A stretch of 64,000 nucleotides of DNA, taken from assembly GCA_025965155.1 (NCBI GenBank), contig JAOPXN010000026.1:1-64000 (forward strand), in the 5' to 3' direction. Source of the stretch: Propionibacteriaceae bacterium (GTDB lineage Bacteria > Actinomycetota > Actinomycetes > Propionibacteriales > Propionibacteriaceae). Each line of letters starts with the position of its first letter. Position 1 is the first letter of the stretch. The notes under the pieces were generated by a model. The model did not search any database. It was not told where the DNA came from and saw only the letters and a program-made list of their open reading frames with translations. Below, in pieces: positions 51,328 to 61,477 of the stretch. Both the position numbers and the translations under genes were made by a program.

Positions 51328-52050
51328 TCACTCGCCGCCGGTGCGGCGCAGTACCTCGCTCAGCCGCTCGGCAGCGGCGATCACGGCCGGTGCGTGCAAC
51401 CGCCCGGGCTGACGCGACAGGCGCTCGATCGGGCCGGACACACTGACCGCGGCGATTACCTTGCCGGAAGGGGAGCGAACCGGGGCGGAGACCGACGCCA
51501 CCCCAGGCTCACGCTCGCCGACAGAATGTGCCCAGCCGCGCCGGCGCACTGCGGCCAGCGCGACCGCGGAGTAGCGGGAACCCCGCAGGCCCCGCTGCAT
51601 CCGGTCAGGCTCTTCCCAGGCCAGCAGGATCTGAGCCGCCGAACCGGCAGTCATGGTCAGCTGGGTGCCGACCGGCACGCTGTCACGCAGGCCGGACATC
51701 CGTTCCGCGGTTGCCACACAGATGCGGTAGTCGCCCTGCCTGCGGAACATCTGGGCAGACTCACCGGTGATGTCACGCAGCCGCGCCAGGACGGGCCCTG
51801 CGGTTGCCAGCAGGCGGTCCTCGCCGGCCGCAGAAGCGAGCTCGCCGAGCCGCGGTCCGAGGATGAAACGGCCCTGCAGGTCGCGGCTGACCAGCCGATG
51901 ATGCTCGAGGGCGACGGCCAGCCGATGGGCTGTCGGCCGGGCCAAGCCGGTCGCTGCAACGAGCCCCGCGAGGGTGGTAGGCCCGGTCTCCAGAGCACCC
52001 AATACGAGGGCGGCTTTGTCGAGAACGCCAACACCGCTAGAGTTGTCCAT
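51328..52050 (-). CDS. ndgR: IclR-family regulator adjacent to leuCD (NdgR/LtbR-like)
   Basis: 240 residues from the ATG at 52050 (MDNSSGVGVLDKAALVLGAL). The N-terminal winged helix (about 8-68) has TTLAGLVAATGLARPTAHRL; the C-terminal IclR ligand domain contains DSVPVGTQLTMTAGSAAQIL and ASVSAPVRSPSGKVIAAVSV. In Streptomyces and Corynebacterium the IclR protein divergent from leuCD (NdgR/LtbR) controls leucine and other amino-acid pathways. The same position here supports the same role. Earlier in-frame starts would run into the control region. Confidence 0.9.
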   Translation of the reverse strand: MDNSSGVGVLDKAALVLGALETGPTTLAGLVAATGLARPTAHRLAVALEHHRLVSRDLQGRFILGPRLGELASAAGEDRLLATAGPVLARLRDITGESAQMFRRQGDYRICVATAERMSGLRDSVPVGTQLTMTAGSAAQILLAWEEPDRMQRGLRGSRYSAVALAAVRRRGWAHSVGEREPGVASVSAPVRSPSGKVIAAVSVSGPIERLSRQPGRLHAPAVIAAAERLSEVLRRTGGE

Positions 52051-52059
52051 GCCTTGATA

Positions 52060-52098
52060 CTGCCGTCTCGGATGCTGGAATGCAAGTCTGAACGGCAG
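52060..52098. promoter_or_regulatory. Inverted repeat in the ndgR-leuC control region
   Basis: CTGCCGT at 52060-52066 and ACGGCAG at 52092-52098 are complementary across 25 bases. They lie directly upstream of the IclR start, in the 122-base gap shared with leuC, so they may be the binding site of the regulator or a leader hairpin. Further on, GAGCCC/GGGCTC forms a small stem before leuC. Confidence 0.45.
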
Positions 52099-52172
52099 CG
52101 CTACGGGCACCGGCCCCCAAGTCATCCGAGCCCCCGCGAAAGAGGGCTCCACGTTAGGGAAAGAAGTTGGTC

Positions 52173-53570
52173 ATGGGCAAGACGCTCAGTGAGAAGGTCT
52201 GGCAGGATCACGTCGTCCGGTCAGCGGATTCAGAACCCGACCTGCTTTACATTGATCTGCACCTCGTCCACGAGGTAACCAGCCCGCAGGCCTTCGACGG
52301 CCTCCGGCAGGCAGGGCGGCCGGTACGGCGTCCCGACCTCACGCTGGCCACCGAGGACCACAACACCCCGACGCTGAACATCGACCAGCCGATCGCTGAC
52401 CCGGTGTCGCGGATCCAGGTAGACACGCTGCGTGCCAACGCGGCCGAGTTCGGGGTGCGGATCCACAGCCTCGGGGATGTTGATCAAGGTGTGGTGCACA
52501 TCATCGGCCCGCAGCTTGGTCTGACCCAGCCCGGCATGACGGTGGTCTGTGGTGACTCACACACCTCGACTCACGGCGCGTTCGGTGCGCTGGCCTTCGG
52601 TATCGGCACCTCCGAGGTCGAGCACGTGCTGGCCACTCAGACGCTGCCGCAGGCGCGGCCCAAGACGATGGCGGTCAACATCAACGGCGAGCCGCCGGTC
52701 GGTGTGACGGCCAAGGACGTGGTGCTGGCGCTGATCACCAAGGTCGGCACCGGCGGCGGTCAGGGCTATGTGGTGGAGTACCGCGGCTCGACGATCGAGA
52801 GCCTCTCCATGGAGGGGCGGATGACCATCTGCAACATGAGCATTGAGTGGGGTGCCAAAGCCGGTCTGATCGCCCCGGACCGGACCACCTTCGACTACCT
52901 GAAGGGCCGCCCGCACGCCCCGCAGGGTGAGGACTGGGACGCCGCGGTCGAGTACTGGACCACCCTCAAGACCGATCCCGACGCAACCTTCGACGTCGAA
53001 GTTGATCTTGACGCCACCGAGCTGACACCGTTCGTCACCTGGGGAACCAACCCGGGTCAGGGTGTCTCGCTCGGCGGCCGCGTCCCCGACCCGGAGGAGT
53101 TCATCGCCGAGGCCGACAGGACGGCAGCTCAGAAGGCGCTGGAGTACATGGCGTTGCAGCCAGGGCAGGCGATGCGCGACATCGCTGTAGACACGGTCTT
53201 CCTCGGGTCCTGCACCAACGGTCGGATCGAGGACCTGCGGATCGCGGCCGAGGTGCTGCGTGGTCGCCACATCGCGGATAGCGTACGGATGCTGGTAGTC
53301 CCCGGGTCGGCACGGGTTCGGCTGCAGGCCGAGTCCGAGGGCCTGGACGTCATCTTCAAGGAGGCTGGCGCGGAATGGCGCGCCGCGGGCTGCTCGATGT
53401 GTCTGGGAATGAACCCCGACCAGCTTGCGCCCGGTGAGCGCGCGGCATCCACCTCCAACCGTAACTTTGAAGGTCGGCAGGGCAAGGGTGGCCGGACCCA
53501 CCTGGTCTCGCCGCCAGTGGCCGCTGCTACCGCAGTGGTCGGCAAGCTCAGTGCCCCAGCGGACCTGTAA
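52173..53570 (+). CDS. leuC: 3-isopropylmalate dehydratase large subunit
   Basis: 465 residues from the ATG at 52173; a TTG two codons earlier is possible. It isomerises 2-isopropylmalate to 3-isopropylmalate in leucine synthesis, with a [4Fe-4S] cluster held by Cys in [10 protein letters not shown] and the pair in [10 protein letters not shown]. Other landmarks are [28 protein letters not shown] and EHVLATQT. It is followed by leuD after 13 bases. Confidence 0.97.
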   Translation: MGKTLSEKVWQDHVVRSADSEPDLLYIDLHLVHEVTSPQAFDGLRQAGRPVRRPDLTLATEDHNTPTLNIDQPIADPVSRIQVDTLRANAAEFGVRIHSLGDVDQGVVHIIGPQLGLTQPGMTVVCGDSHTSTHGAFGALAFGIGTSEVEHVLATQTLPQARPKTMAVNINGEPPVGVTAKDVVLALITKVGTGGGQGYVVEYRGSTIESLSMEGRMTICNMSIEWGAKAGLIAPDRTTFDYLKGRPHAPQGEDWDAAVEYWTTLKTDPDATFDVEVDLDATELTPFVTWGTNPGQGVSLGGRVPDPEEFIAEADRTAAQKALEYMALQPGQAMRDIAVDTVFLGSCTNGRIEDLRIAAEVLRGRHIADSVRMLVVPGSARVRLQAESEGLDVIFKEAGAEWRAAGCSMCLGMNPDQLAPGERAASTSNRNFEGRQGKGGRTHLVSPPVAAATAVVGKLSAPADL

Positions 53571-53583
53571 GGAGATTCAAACG

Positions 53584-54195
53584 ATGGAAAAGTTCAGCAC
53601 TCACACCGGAACGGCGCTTCCGTTGCGGCGCAGCAATGTCGACACCGACCAGATCATCCCGGCGGTCTACCTCAAGCGGGTAACGAAGACCGGCTTCGAG
53701 GACGGGCTGTTCGCCGCCTGGCGCAACGACCCCGACTTCGTCCTCAACCGTCCCGCGTTCGCGGGCGCGACCATCTTGATCCCCGGACCTGACTTCGGCA
53801 CCGGCTCGTCCCGCGAGCACGCGGTCTGGGCCTTGCAGAACTACGGGTTCCGCGTCGTCATCGGCTCGCGGTTCGGCGACATCTTTCGCGGCAACTCCGG
53901 CAAGGCAGGTCTGCTGATCGCGGTAGTGGACCAGAAGATCATCGAGGAGCTGTGGGAGTTCGTCGAGGCCAACCCGAGCAGCCCGATCACCGTTGATCTT
54001 GCCGAGCGGCGGATCAGCGCGGACGGTTTCGAGGCCAGCTTCGAGATCGACGACTACACCAGATGGCGTTTGTTGGAAGGTCTGGACGACATCGGGCTGA
54101 CCCTGCGGCAGGTCGATCTGATCGATGAGTTCGAGACCGGTCGGCCCTCGTTCAAGCCCAAAACACTGCCGGCCAAGGTGGAATCACCCCTTTAA
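53584..54195 (+). CDS. leuD: 3-isopropylmalate dehydratase small subunit
   Basis: 203 residues from the ATG at 53584 (GTAAGGAG before it). Landmarks are [32 protein letters not shown] and the swivel-domain [19 protein letters not shown]. It forms the LeuCD heterodimer with the preceding gene. The sequence after the stop has no clear terminator. Confidence 0.97.
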   Translation: MEKFSTHTGTALPLRRSNVDTDQIIPAVYLKRVTKTGFEDGLFAAWRNDPDFVLNRPAFAGATILIPGPDFGTGSSREHAVWALQNYGFRVVIGSRFGDIFRGNSGKAGLLIAVVDQKIIEELWEFVEANPSSPITVDLAERRISADGFEASFEIDDYTRWRLLEGLDDIGLTLRQVDLIDEFETGRPSFKPKTLPAKVESPL

Positions 54196-54250
54196 CAGCC
54201 CGATTCGCTGATAAAAGGCAACGACACGGCTGATTTAGTGCGTTTGGTCA

Positions 54251-54279
54251 TTGTCTGCACGCCTCACGTTCCCTAGCGT
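54251..54279 (+). promoter_or_regulatory. Candidate promoter of the HU gene
   Basis: TTGTCT at 54251-54256 and TAGCGT at 54274-54279 are separated by 17 bases, an acceptable primary-sigma arrangement, and lie 75 bases upstream of the HU start. AGAAGGGAA is the ribosome site. Confidence 0.45.
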
Positions 54280-54353
54280 TGGACGTGCAGGCGTACGGTA
54301 CGGCTGCCCAAGGGCCCGTCCAAGGCTAGGGAAGTGTTCGGAGAAGGGAAGCT

Positions 54354-55163
54354 GTGAACAAGGCGCAATTGATTGAGGCGTTGTCTGCGCATTACGAGGG
54401 CAGTAAGGCCGAGGCAGCCAAGGCGCTCAATGCAGTCGTGGAGACGATCACCCACAAGACCGCATCCGGAGAGAAAGTTTCAATCACCGGGTTCGGTGTG
54501 TTCGAGAAGGTGCATCGCTCTGCTCGCATGGTTCGTAACCCTCGTACGGGAGAACGGAAGCGCGCCAAGGCGACTGCCGTCCCTCGGTTCCGTGCCGGCA
54601 CTGACCTGAAGGCGTTCGTCTCCGGTGAGAAGAAGGTCCCCAAGCCGGCGAAGAAGGCTGCTGCTTCAAAGGCTGCACCGGCCAAGGCCGCAGCGGCCAA
54701 GACGACTGCCACCAAGACTGCAGCCACCAGGACTGCAGCCACCAAAACCGCACCGGCCCGGACGACAGCTAAGTCGACCCCCACCCGGTCGACGGCGGTC
54801 AAGTCACCCGTTGCCAGGACCTCTGCAACGAAGTCCGCTGTCACCAAGGCGGCGGCGACAAACGCCACCCCGGCCAAGACAACGGCACGCAAGGCTCCGT
54901 CCTCGACGGCCACAGCGGTGAAGACCGCAGCCAAGAAGGCACCGACGAAGGCAGCCACCACTGCCACCAGGGCGCCAGCCAAGACGGCGGCCAAGACAGT
55001 CACCAAGGCGCCGGCTAGGAAGACAACGGCGACGAAGACAACGGCCAGCAAGACGACGGCCAGCAAGGCGACGGCGACTAAGGCGACGGCCAGTAAGACC
55101 ACCGCCAGCAAGGCAACCGCCGCGAAGAAGGCGCCGACTCGCAAGGTCGCAGCTAAGCGCTGA
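54354..55163 (+). CDS. hup: HU-family nucleoid protein with Lys/Ala/Thr-rich tail
   Basis: 269 residues from the GTG at 54354. Residues 1-92 are a full HU domain (MNKAQLIEALSAHY, then VSITGFGVFEKVHR, then NPRTGERKRAKATAVPRFRAG). From about residue 97 to the end the sequence is almost only Lys, Ala, Thr, Ser, Pro and Arg, with repeats such as TATK, TASK and AAKK, like the histone-H1-like tail of mycobacterial HupB and streptomycete HupS. At about 170 residues the tail is longer than in HupB. It compacts DNA and may be acetylated on lysines. Confidence 0.95.
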   Translation: MNKAQLIEALSAHYEGSKAEAAKALNAVVETITHKTASGEKVSITGFGVFEKVHRSARMVRNPRTGERKRAKATAVPRFRAGTDLKAFVSGEKKVPKPAKKAAASKAAPAKAAAAKTTATKTAATRTAATKTAPARTTAKSTPTRSTAVKSPVARTSATKSAVTKAAATNATPAKTTARKAPSSTATAVKTAAKKAPTKAATTATRAPAKTAAKTVTKAPARKTTATKTTASKTTASKATATKATASKTTASKATAAKKAPTRKVAAKR

Positions 55164-55199
55164 TCAAGGCCTTCACTGGTCAAACGCCTGATCCACGGA

Positions 55200-55244
55200 G
55201 GGTTCGGACGGCTCGAGGAGCCGGCCGGACCCTTTGTGGTTTCT
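55200..55244 (+). terminator. Terminator after the HU gene
   Basis: A 15-base stem at 55200-55214 pairs with 55218-55232 with two mismatches or wobbles, around a 3-base loop, followed by TTTGTGGTTTCT. It lies 37 bases past the hup stop and 31 bases before the end of the convergent cofC gene. Confidence 0.85.
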
Positions 55245-55274
55245 AGCGGCGGAGCCTGGCTGGGCGGGAGATCC

Positions 55275-56186
55275 CTACAGCCAGGCGGAGAGGGCCCGGT
55301 CGTCGGTGATCGCTGCGTGCAGGCGCTGTCCGGTGTGCACCGTGCGCAGCGTCGCGTCAACAGCACCGCGAGGGAGCAGGACTCGGTACCCGTCGGCCGT
55401 GATGGCGGAATGATCATCGCCGGCTGGGCCGGCCACCGTCACGGTTCGGTAGCGTCCCAACGACCGTGACTGCGGGTCGAACAGTGCGGCCGTCATCCGT
55501 CCCAGGCCCAGCCTGAACGCGTCGTCAAGATCAACCTCGGAGTCCACGTCACGTCGGGCATCGGGGACCGGACCTCCGAGCAGCTCGTCGCTGAGCGGAA
55601 CCGCGCCGGAGGCATGGTGAGCGGCTGCGGACCTTCCTTGAAAGCGAGGGTCCAGTGCCCCGGTGGTGCTGCACAGCATGGTGGTACCGATGCCGGACGC
55701 ATCGGCCAGATAGCAGCGCGGCAGGCTCGCCGCGGTCCGCAGTACCTGGCGCAACGACGTGGCGGCCAGGGCCGGAAGATCGCCGACGCAGGCGAACACC
55801 GGCACCGGTCCATCGGCCCGGAGGTGTTCCGCGCCGTACGCCAGTGCCGCGTTGAGCCCTCTGTGTCCCGACTCGGCCAGCACTGGCACGGCCAGACCGT
55901 AGGCCTTGAGTGCAGTGGCCAGTCCCGGTTGATCACTGACCACGACCATCCGCGTGGCCACGGCAAAGACCGCGGTCAAGGTGTCCACCGCCATGGTCCA
56001 GGCCAGTCTGCGGCGTAACGGATCCGGTAGCGAGCCCAGCCGCGACTTGGCGTGCGCTGTCGCCTTGAGGGCAACAACGGCACTGAACTCGCCAGGTGCG
56101 ACCGGTAGCGGCGCCGTACAGTGCGGTCCAGGGCGGTCGCCGGGAGCGGACGGAGTACGGGTGCCCATGGCAGACGATGCTGTCAC
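55275..56186 (-). CDS. cofC: 2-phospho-L-lactate/phosphoenolpyruvate guanylyltransferase (CofC/FbiD)
   Basis: 303 residues. The nucleotidyltransferase core (about 33-235) shows the NTP loop ALKATAHAKSRLG, VSDQPGLATAL, GLNAALAYGAEHL, ACVGDLPAL and the EVDLDDAFRLG end. The enzyme makes the GDP-activated intermediate of coenzyme F420. After the core there is a C-terminal segment of about 60 residues (TVTVAGPAGDDHSAITADGY onward) that standard CofC proteins lack. The start could be the second Met (56168). It is convergent with hup and divergent from plsC. Confidence 0.85.
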   Translation of the reverse strand: MTASSAMGTRTPSAPGDRPGPHCTAPLPVAPGEFSAVVALKATAHAKSRLGSLPDPLRRRLAWTMAVDTLTAVFAVATRMVVVSDQPGLATALKAYGLAVPVLAESGHRGLNAALAYGAEHLRADGPVPVFACVGDLPALAATSLRQVLRTAASLPRCYLADASGIGTTMLCSTTGALDPRFQGRSAAAHHASGAVPLSDELLGGPVPDARRDVDSEVDLDDAFRLGLGRMTAALFDPQSRSLGRYRTVTVAGPAGDDHSAITADGYRVLLPRGAVDATLRTVHTGQRLHAAITDDRALSAWL

Positions 56187-56268
56187 GAGGCCCTAGGCTG
56201 AAGCCAACTCGTCGCCGACTCGCGTCGCCGTACCATCCGGTAGGTCGACCATTCACAGACAGGTACCG

Positions 56269-57048
56269 ATGTCCAGATCACCCGCCCTGCGTCCACTGCG
56301 TGAGGTGAACACCGAGCCCGCCGAGCGGACGCTGACCCGTGTCGTCTGGGTTCTGAACGAGATAGTCAAACGGATAACCGACCGCGACTGGCGCGACAGC
56401 GACAAGATCCCGAAGACCGGGGGCGTCATCTTCGTGGTGAACCACATCTCGAACTTCGACCCGATCTCCTTCGGCCAGTTCATCACCTACGCCGGACGGT
56501 GGCCGCGTTACCTGGGGAAGGCGTCGCTGTTCAAGATCCCGGTGCTCGGCAAGATCATCGCCGCCTGTGGCCAGATCCCGGTCGAGCGCAACTCGCGTAA
56601 CGCGGGCCAGGCGCTGGACCGGGCGATTGCCGCAGTGAACGAGGGGAAGTCGATCACCGTCTACCCGGAGGGGACCGTGACCCTGGACCCGGATCTTTGG
56701 CCGATGGTCGGCAAGACCGGAGCTGCCCGGATCGCCCTCGCCACAGGGTGCCCGGTGATTCCGGTGGGGCAGTGGGGTGCGCAGGAGATCATGCCGGGCA
56801 AGAAGCCGGTGTTCCCCAAGTTCTTCCCCCGCAGGACCTTGATGGCCAAGGCTGGGGACCCGGTGCCACTCGACGACCTACGGGGACAGCCGATCACCCC
56901 TGCAGTGATGAAGGAGGCCACCTCCCGGATCATGAACGCCATTACCGGGTTGGTTGCCGACCTCCGAGGCGAGGAGCCACCGGCGGTCCGGTACGACCCC
57001 AGCCGTCGGGCCGACGGCGCGGCCAGACAAACGGAGGACCCGGCGTGA
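56269..57048 (+). CDS. plsC: 1-acyl-sn-glycerol-3-phosphate acyltransferase
   Basis: 259 residues. Acyltransferase block 1 is NHISNFD (His59, Asp64), block 2 [14 protein letters not shown], block 3 [10 protein letters not shown] and block 4 [12 protein letters not shown]. It transfers a second acyl chain to make phosphatidic acid, at the membrane surface. A hydrophilic C-terminal tail of about 30 residues follows. It overlaps gpsA by GTGA, linking both steps of glycerophospholipid synthesis. Confidence 0.93.
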   Translation: MSRSPALRPLREVNTEPAERTLTRVVWVLNEIVKRITDRDWRDSDKIPKTGGVIFVVNHISNFDPISFGQFITYAGRWPRYLGKASLFKIPVLGKIIAACGQIPVERNSRNAGQALDRAIAAVNEGKSITVYPEGTVTLDPDLWPMVGKTGAARIALATGCPVIPVGQWGAQEIMPGKKPVFPKFFPRRTLMAKAGDPVPLDDLRGQPITPAVMKEATSRIMNAITGLVADLRGEEPPAVRYDPSRRADGAARQTEDPA

Positions 57049-58040
57049 GCAAAGTCGCAGTGATGGGTTCGGGATCATGGGGTACGGCTTTCGCGATGAC
57101 CTTGTCCGACGCCGGCAACGACGTCACCATGTGGGCCCGCCGGGCCGAGCTCGCAGACAAGATCAACTTCGAGCATCGCAACGTCGACTACTTCCCGACG
57201 ATCGACCTGCCCCGTTCCCTGGTGGCGGTGACCGAGCCGAGTGAGGCGATGGACGGCGCGGAGTTCGTGGTGCTGGCGGTCCCATCGCAGTCGCTGCGCA
57301 GCAACCTCGGGGAATGGTCCATCCCCGACGGGGCCGCCGTCGTCAGCTTGGCGAAGGGGATCGAGCTGGGGACCGGGCTGCGGATGAGTCAGGTGATCGC
57401 GGAGACGGCCGGCATCTCCGACGACCGGATCGCCGTGGTCTCCGGTCCCAACCTGGCTCGTGAGATCGCCGAGCGCCAGCCGTCTGCCAGTGTGGTCGCC
57501 AGCGTCTCGGAGCGGACCGCCGACGCGCTCCAGGCGATCAGCCACACCGCGACGTTTCGGCCGTACACCAACAACGACGTGATCGGCTGCGAGCTCGGTG
57601 GTGCCACCAAGAATGTAATCGCCCTTGCGGTCGGGATGGCGGTCGGGATCGGGCTGGGGGACAACGCGACAGCGTCGGTGATCACCCGTGGCCTGGCCGA
57701 GACCACCCGGCTCGGTCTCGCGCTGGGCGCCGACCCGTACACCTTCTCTGGCCTGGCAGGTCTGGGCGACCTGGTCGCCACCTGCTCCTCCCCGCTGTCG
57801 CGGAACCGGACGTTCGGTGAGGAGCTCGGCAAGGGGCGTACCGTGGCCGAGATCACCGCCTCAACCCGGCAGGTCGCCGAAGGTGTGAAGTCCTGCGCCT
57901 CCATCCAGACACTCGCGAACAGCCACGGCGTCGAGATGCCCATCGTCGAGCACGTAGCCGCAGTCATCTCCGGTGACCTGTCGCCGAAACAGATGCTCAC
58001 CGCCCTGATGTCCCGCTCCGCCAAACCCGAGCGCTACTAA
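57045..58040 (+). CDS. gpsA: Glycerol-3-phosphate dehydrogenase [NAD(P)+]
   Basis: 331 residues from the GTG at 57045. It shows the nucleotide motif GSGSWGTAF (8-16), [23 protein letters not shown], the catalytic Lys in [13 protein letters not shown] and [13 protein letters not shown]. It reduces dihydroxyacetone phosphate to glycerol 3-phosphate, the substrate of the acyltransferases. Its stop is followed by an inverted/tandem repeat cluster. Confidence 0.96.
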   Translation: MSKVAVMGSGSWGTAFAMTLSDAGNDVTMWARRAELADKINFEHRNVDYFPTIDLPRSLVAVTEPSEAMDGAEFVVLAVPSQSLRSNLGEWSIPDGAAVVSLAKGIELGTGLRMSQVIAETAGISDDRIAVVSGPNLAREIAERQPSASVVASVSERTADALQAISHTATFRPYTNNDVIGCELGGATKNVIALAVGMAVGIGLGDNATASVITRGLAETTRLGLALGADPYTFSGLAGLGDLVATCSSPLSRNRTFGEELGKGRTVAEITASTRQVAEGVKSCASIQTLANSHGVEMPIVEHVAAVISGDLSPKQMLTALMSRSAKPERY

Positions 58041-58041
58041 C

Positions 58042-58140
58042 GCCGAGTAGTCACCTCCTCCGCGCCCGGGCCGGCGTGTCGCAGCGCAGCTGACTACTCG
58101 GCAGAACTGACTACTCGGCAGAACTGACTACTCGGCGGAG
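58042..58140. repeat. Triplicated 17-base repeat with inverted copy between convergent genes
   Basis: CTGACTACTCGGCAGAA occurs at 58090-58106 and 58107-58123, and a third copy (CTGACTACTCGGCGGAG) begins at 58124 and contains the stop of the PLP gene. An inverted copy of the core, GCCGAGTAGTCA, lies at 58042-58053 just after gpsA, so three alternative hairpins with it are possible. This is a bidirectional terminator expanded by tandem duplication. Confidence 0.8.
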
Positions 58141-59327
58141 TAGGGGGGCAGGGTGTCTAGGGCCTGCTTGAGGTCGGCCCAGAGGTCCTCGACGTGCTCG
58201 ATGCCTACGGACATCCGGATCAGGCCTTCGGGGACGGTCGGAAGCTCGCCGGCCCAGCGGCGGCGACGCTCCAACATCGACTCCACCCCGCCCAGACTGG
58301 TGGCGAAGACCCAGACCGAGACCGAGGAGATCAGCGCTTCGGCGGCGGGGGCGTTCGCCACCTCGATGGACAGCACCGAGCCGAACCCCGACATCACCTT
58401 GGCGGCCGTCTCGTGGCCAGGGTCGTGCGGCAGACCGGGATAGCGGACCCGGCCGATCGCCGGATGAGTAGCCAGCCGCTCCGCCAGCACCGCCGCGTTG
58501 GCCTGCGACTGGGCCAGCCGGACCGACAGGGTACGGATGCCGCGGAGCACCAGGTACGCCTCCATGGTTCCCGGGGTCGCACCGTGCAGCTTGCGAGTGG
58601 CCTCCAGCGCCCGGTAGCGAGCGGTGTCGTGCTTGGCCACCACCAGCGCCCCCATCAGCGCGTCGGAATGACCGGACATGAACTTGGTCGCCGCGTGCAG
58701 CACGATGTGCGCGCCGATGCTCAGCGGCTGCTGCAGCAACGGGGTAGCGAACGTGTTGTCCACCACGAACAGCGTGTTTCCCCTCAGTCCAGCACCGATG
58801 GCCAGGAGGTCGGCCACCTCGATGGTCGGGTTGGTCGGCGACTCGAGCCACAGCATGTCGGCTCCCTCCGCCGCGGTCAGGACCGCCGCCGTGTCTGCCA
58901 CGTCGACAGTGAGCACCGTGAGCCCGTAGCGGGTCGCCCGTTCGGCCACGGCGGTGGCCACGCCGAGATAGCAGTTCGCCGGGATGACGATGGTCCCACC
59001 GCTTGGCAGCAGCTCCAGCACCGCGTGCGCAGCGGCCATCCCCGAGGCGTAGGTCAACGCGCGACCACCCTCCAGGGCACCGATCGCCTCCTCCAGCGCC
59101 GACCAGCTCGGGTTGCCGTAGCGGCCGTACCCGAGATCGCCGTGTCCCGGCTGATGAGTTCCGATGTAGGTAGCGGCGAACGTCGGCGGGGTGTTCAGCG
59201 GAGCGTCCACGACCCTCGGCGGCCGGCCGGCCGCGACGGCAAGCGTCTCGGCCCGTAAGGTCTCGAAGTCCGGCGGCGTCGACACCGGCGTGCCGATGGA
59301 GTCGGTGGGCTGAGGCGGTGAGGTCAT
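58128..59327 (-). CDS. Cys/Met-metabolism PLP-dependent enzyme (cystathionine gamma-synthase/lyase-like)
   Basis: 399 residues. It shows RYGNPSWSALEEAIGALEGG, the SGMAA phosphate-binding loop (about 95-99), SPTNPTIEVADL, VVDNTFATPLLQQP and the PLP lysine Lys215 in AATKFMSGHSD. It would form or cleave cystathionine or a related thioether. Synthase or lyase cannot be told apart safely by eye. The Pro/Ser/Thr-rich first 20 residues are unusual. The last four codons and the stop lie in a triplicated 17-base repeat. Confidence 0.9.
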   Translation of the reverse strand: MTSPPQPTDSIGTPVSTPPDFETLRAETLAVAAGRPPRVVDAPLNTPPTFAATYIGTHQPGHGDLGYGRYGNPSWSALEEAIGALEGGRALTYASGMAAAHAVLELLPSGGTIVIPANCYLGVATAVAERATRYGLTVLTVDVADTAAVLTAAEGADMLWLESPTNPTIEVADLLAIGAGLRGNTLFVVDNTFATPLLQQPLSIGAHIVLHAATKFMSGHSDALMGALVVAKHDTARYRALEATRKLHGATPGTMEAYLVLRGIRTLSVRLAQSQANAAVLAERLATHPAIGRVRYPGLPHDPGHETAAKVMSGFGSVLSIEVANAPAAEALISSVSVWVFATSLGGVESMLERRRRWAGELPTVPEGLIRMSVGIEHVEDLWADLKQALDTLPPYSAE

Positions 59328-59432
59328 GGTGCTAAGTCTCGCGCGTCGGCCCGGCTGACGACCGTCGGCCCAGGTAGGGTCGAGGATCGAACCAGTAAGG
59401 CAGGAGTATCAGGTGAACCGGAGCGCACGGCG

Positions 59433-60569
<1,137 letters not shown>

Positions 60570-60590
60570 CCCCGGGTTCGCCCGCGACAC

Positions 60591-61091
60591 CTACAAGCAG
60601 GGTGTCCGGACCGGGACGGAGGCCTTAATCGCATCAGCGAGGTCCACCAGCGCGTTGGCCTCCGGGCTGTACGCGTCTGGCACGCCCACCTCGACGTACG
60701 CGGCACGACCGATCGTGGTGAAGAGATACCCGCCCTTCGCCTGCTCGGCGAACCAGCCGACCGAGTTCACCTCGAAGCAGGGGCTGCCCGCATTCATGCT
60801 GGGAGGCTTCGGAGCGCCGCAGCGGAGCGTAATGGTGGGGTCACCCCAGGCGGCACTGAACACGCCGGGCGCGACGTGACGGCGATCCTCGTCCAGCACC
60901 TGTGCGGGCAGGGCCGCCATCAACGTGGTGCAGATGCCGGCTGCGGCGGCATCCGGGGTCGGGTCGCTCATCGCCACGGTGCGGCTGCACCCGGTCAGCA
61001 CAACCAGTCCGAGCGCGACAAGGCTGATCAGCGGATGTGCCGAGCGCTGACGCCTGGGTGCCGAGGCCTTGCTCAGGGGAAGCTTCCTCAG
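60591..61091 (-). CDS. DUF3515 lipoprotein, possible CTG start
   Basis: The conserved part (SRTVAMSDPTPDAAAAGICT onward, with CFEVNSVGWFAEQ and GYLFTTIGRAAYVEVG) is a DUF3515 domain. The usual starts would leave only LTGC at the front: the first GTG (61001) is four codons before the lipobox Cys. Going upstream in frame there is a full lipoprotein signal (ISLVALGLVVLTGC with basic residues before it) but no ATG, GTG or TTG; CTG at 61091 overlaps the Lrp stop (CTGA) and would give 166 residues. Function unknown; surface-exposed lipoprotein. Confidence 0.75.
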   Translation of the reverse strand: MRKLPLSKASAPRRQRSAHPLISLVALGLVVLTGCSRTVAMSDPTPDAAAAGICTTLMAALPAQVLDEDRRHVAPGVFSAAWGDPTITLRCGAPKPPSMNAGSPCFEVNSVGWFAEQAKGGYLFTTIGRAAYVEVGVPDAYSPEANALVDLADAIKASVPVRTPCL

Positions 61092-61324
61092 ATGTGGACG
61101 ACCGGGCAGGTCACGGTACGGGTGATTCCGGGGACGGTCTGGACCCGGGCCACCACCAGCTGTCCCAGCTCGTCGACGCTGGAGGCCTCCGCGCGCACGA
61201 TGACGTCGTACGGGCCGGTCACGTCCTCGGCCAGCGTCACACCTTGGATAGCGCTGATCGCGCTGGCGACCTCGGCAGCCTTGCCTACATTGGTCTGCAC
61301 CAAGATGTATGCCTGTACGACCAT
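61088..61324 (-). CDS. Lrp/AsnC ligand-binding-domain protein (no DNA-binding domain)
   Basis: 78 residues, only the RAM/AsnC_trans_reg alpha-beta sandwich: VQAYILVQTNVGKAAEVASA, then GVTLAEDVTGPYDVIVRAEA, then VPGITRTVTCPVVHI. Such stand-alone proteins bind amino acids and may modify full-length Lrp regulators. It is followed, with overlap, by the DUF3515 gene and is divergent from thiL. Confidence 0.9.
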   Translation of the reverse strand: MVVQAYILVQTNVGKAAEVASAISAIQGVTLAEDVTGPYDVIVRAEASSVDELGQLVVARVQTVPGITRTVTCPVVHI

Positions 61325-61477
61325 CAGGTCATTCCTCCAATTCGTGACGTGCGTCAGGCGACGCGTGCAGCGTACGGAAAGATCGTCGGCGGTGGCACCA
61401 CCGCGTACGCTCGCGGATGACCGTCACGCTACAGGGTGAAGCAAGCGATCCGCAGGCCGGGACTAGGGAAGGTGCTC

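Noticed and set aside
54392..55417. 341-codon minus-strand frame rich in Ala/Val under the HU gene
   Set aside because: It mirrors the Lys/Ala/Thr repeat codons of the HU tail; the apparent hydrophobic stretches are a complement artefact, not membrane helices.
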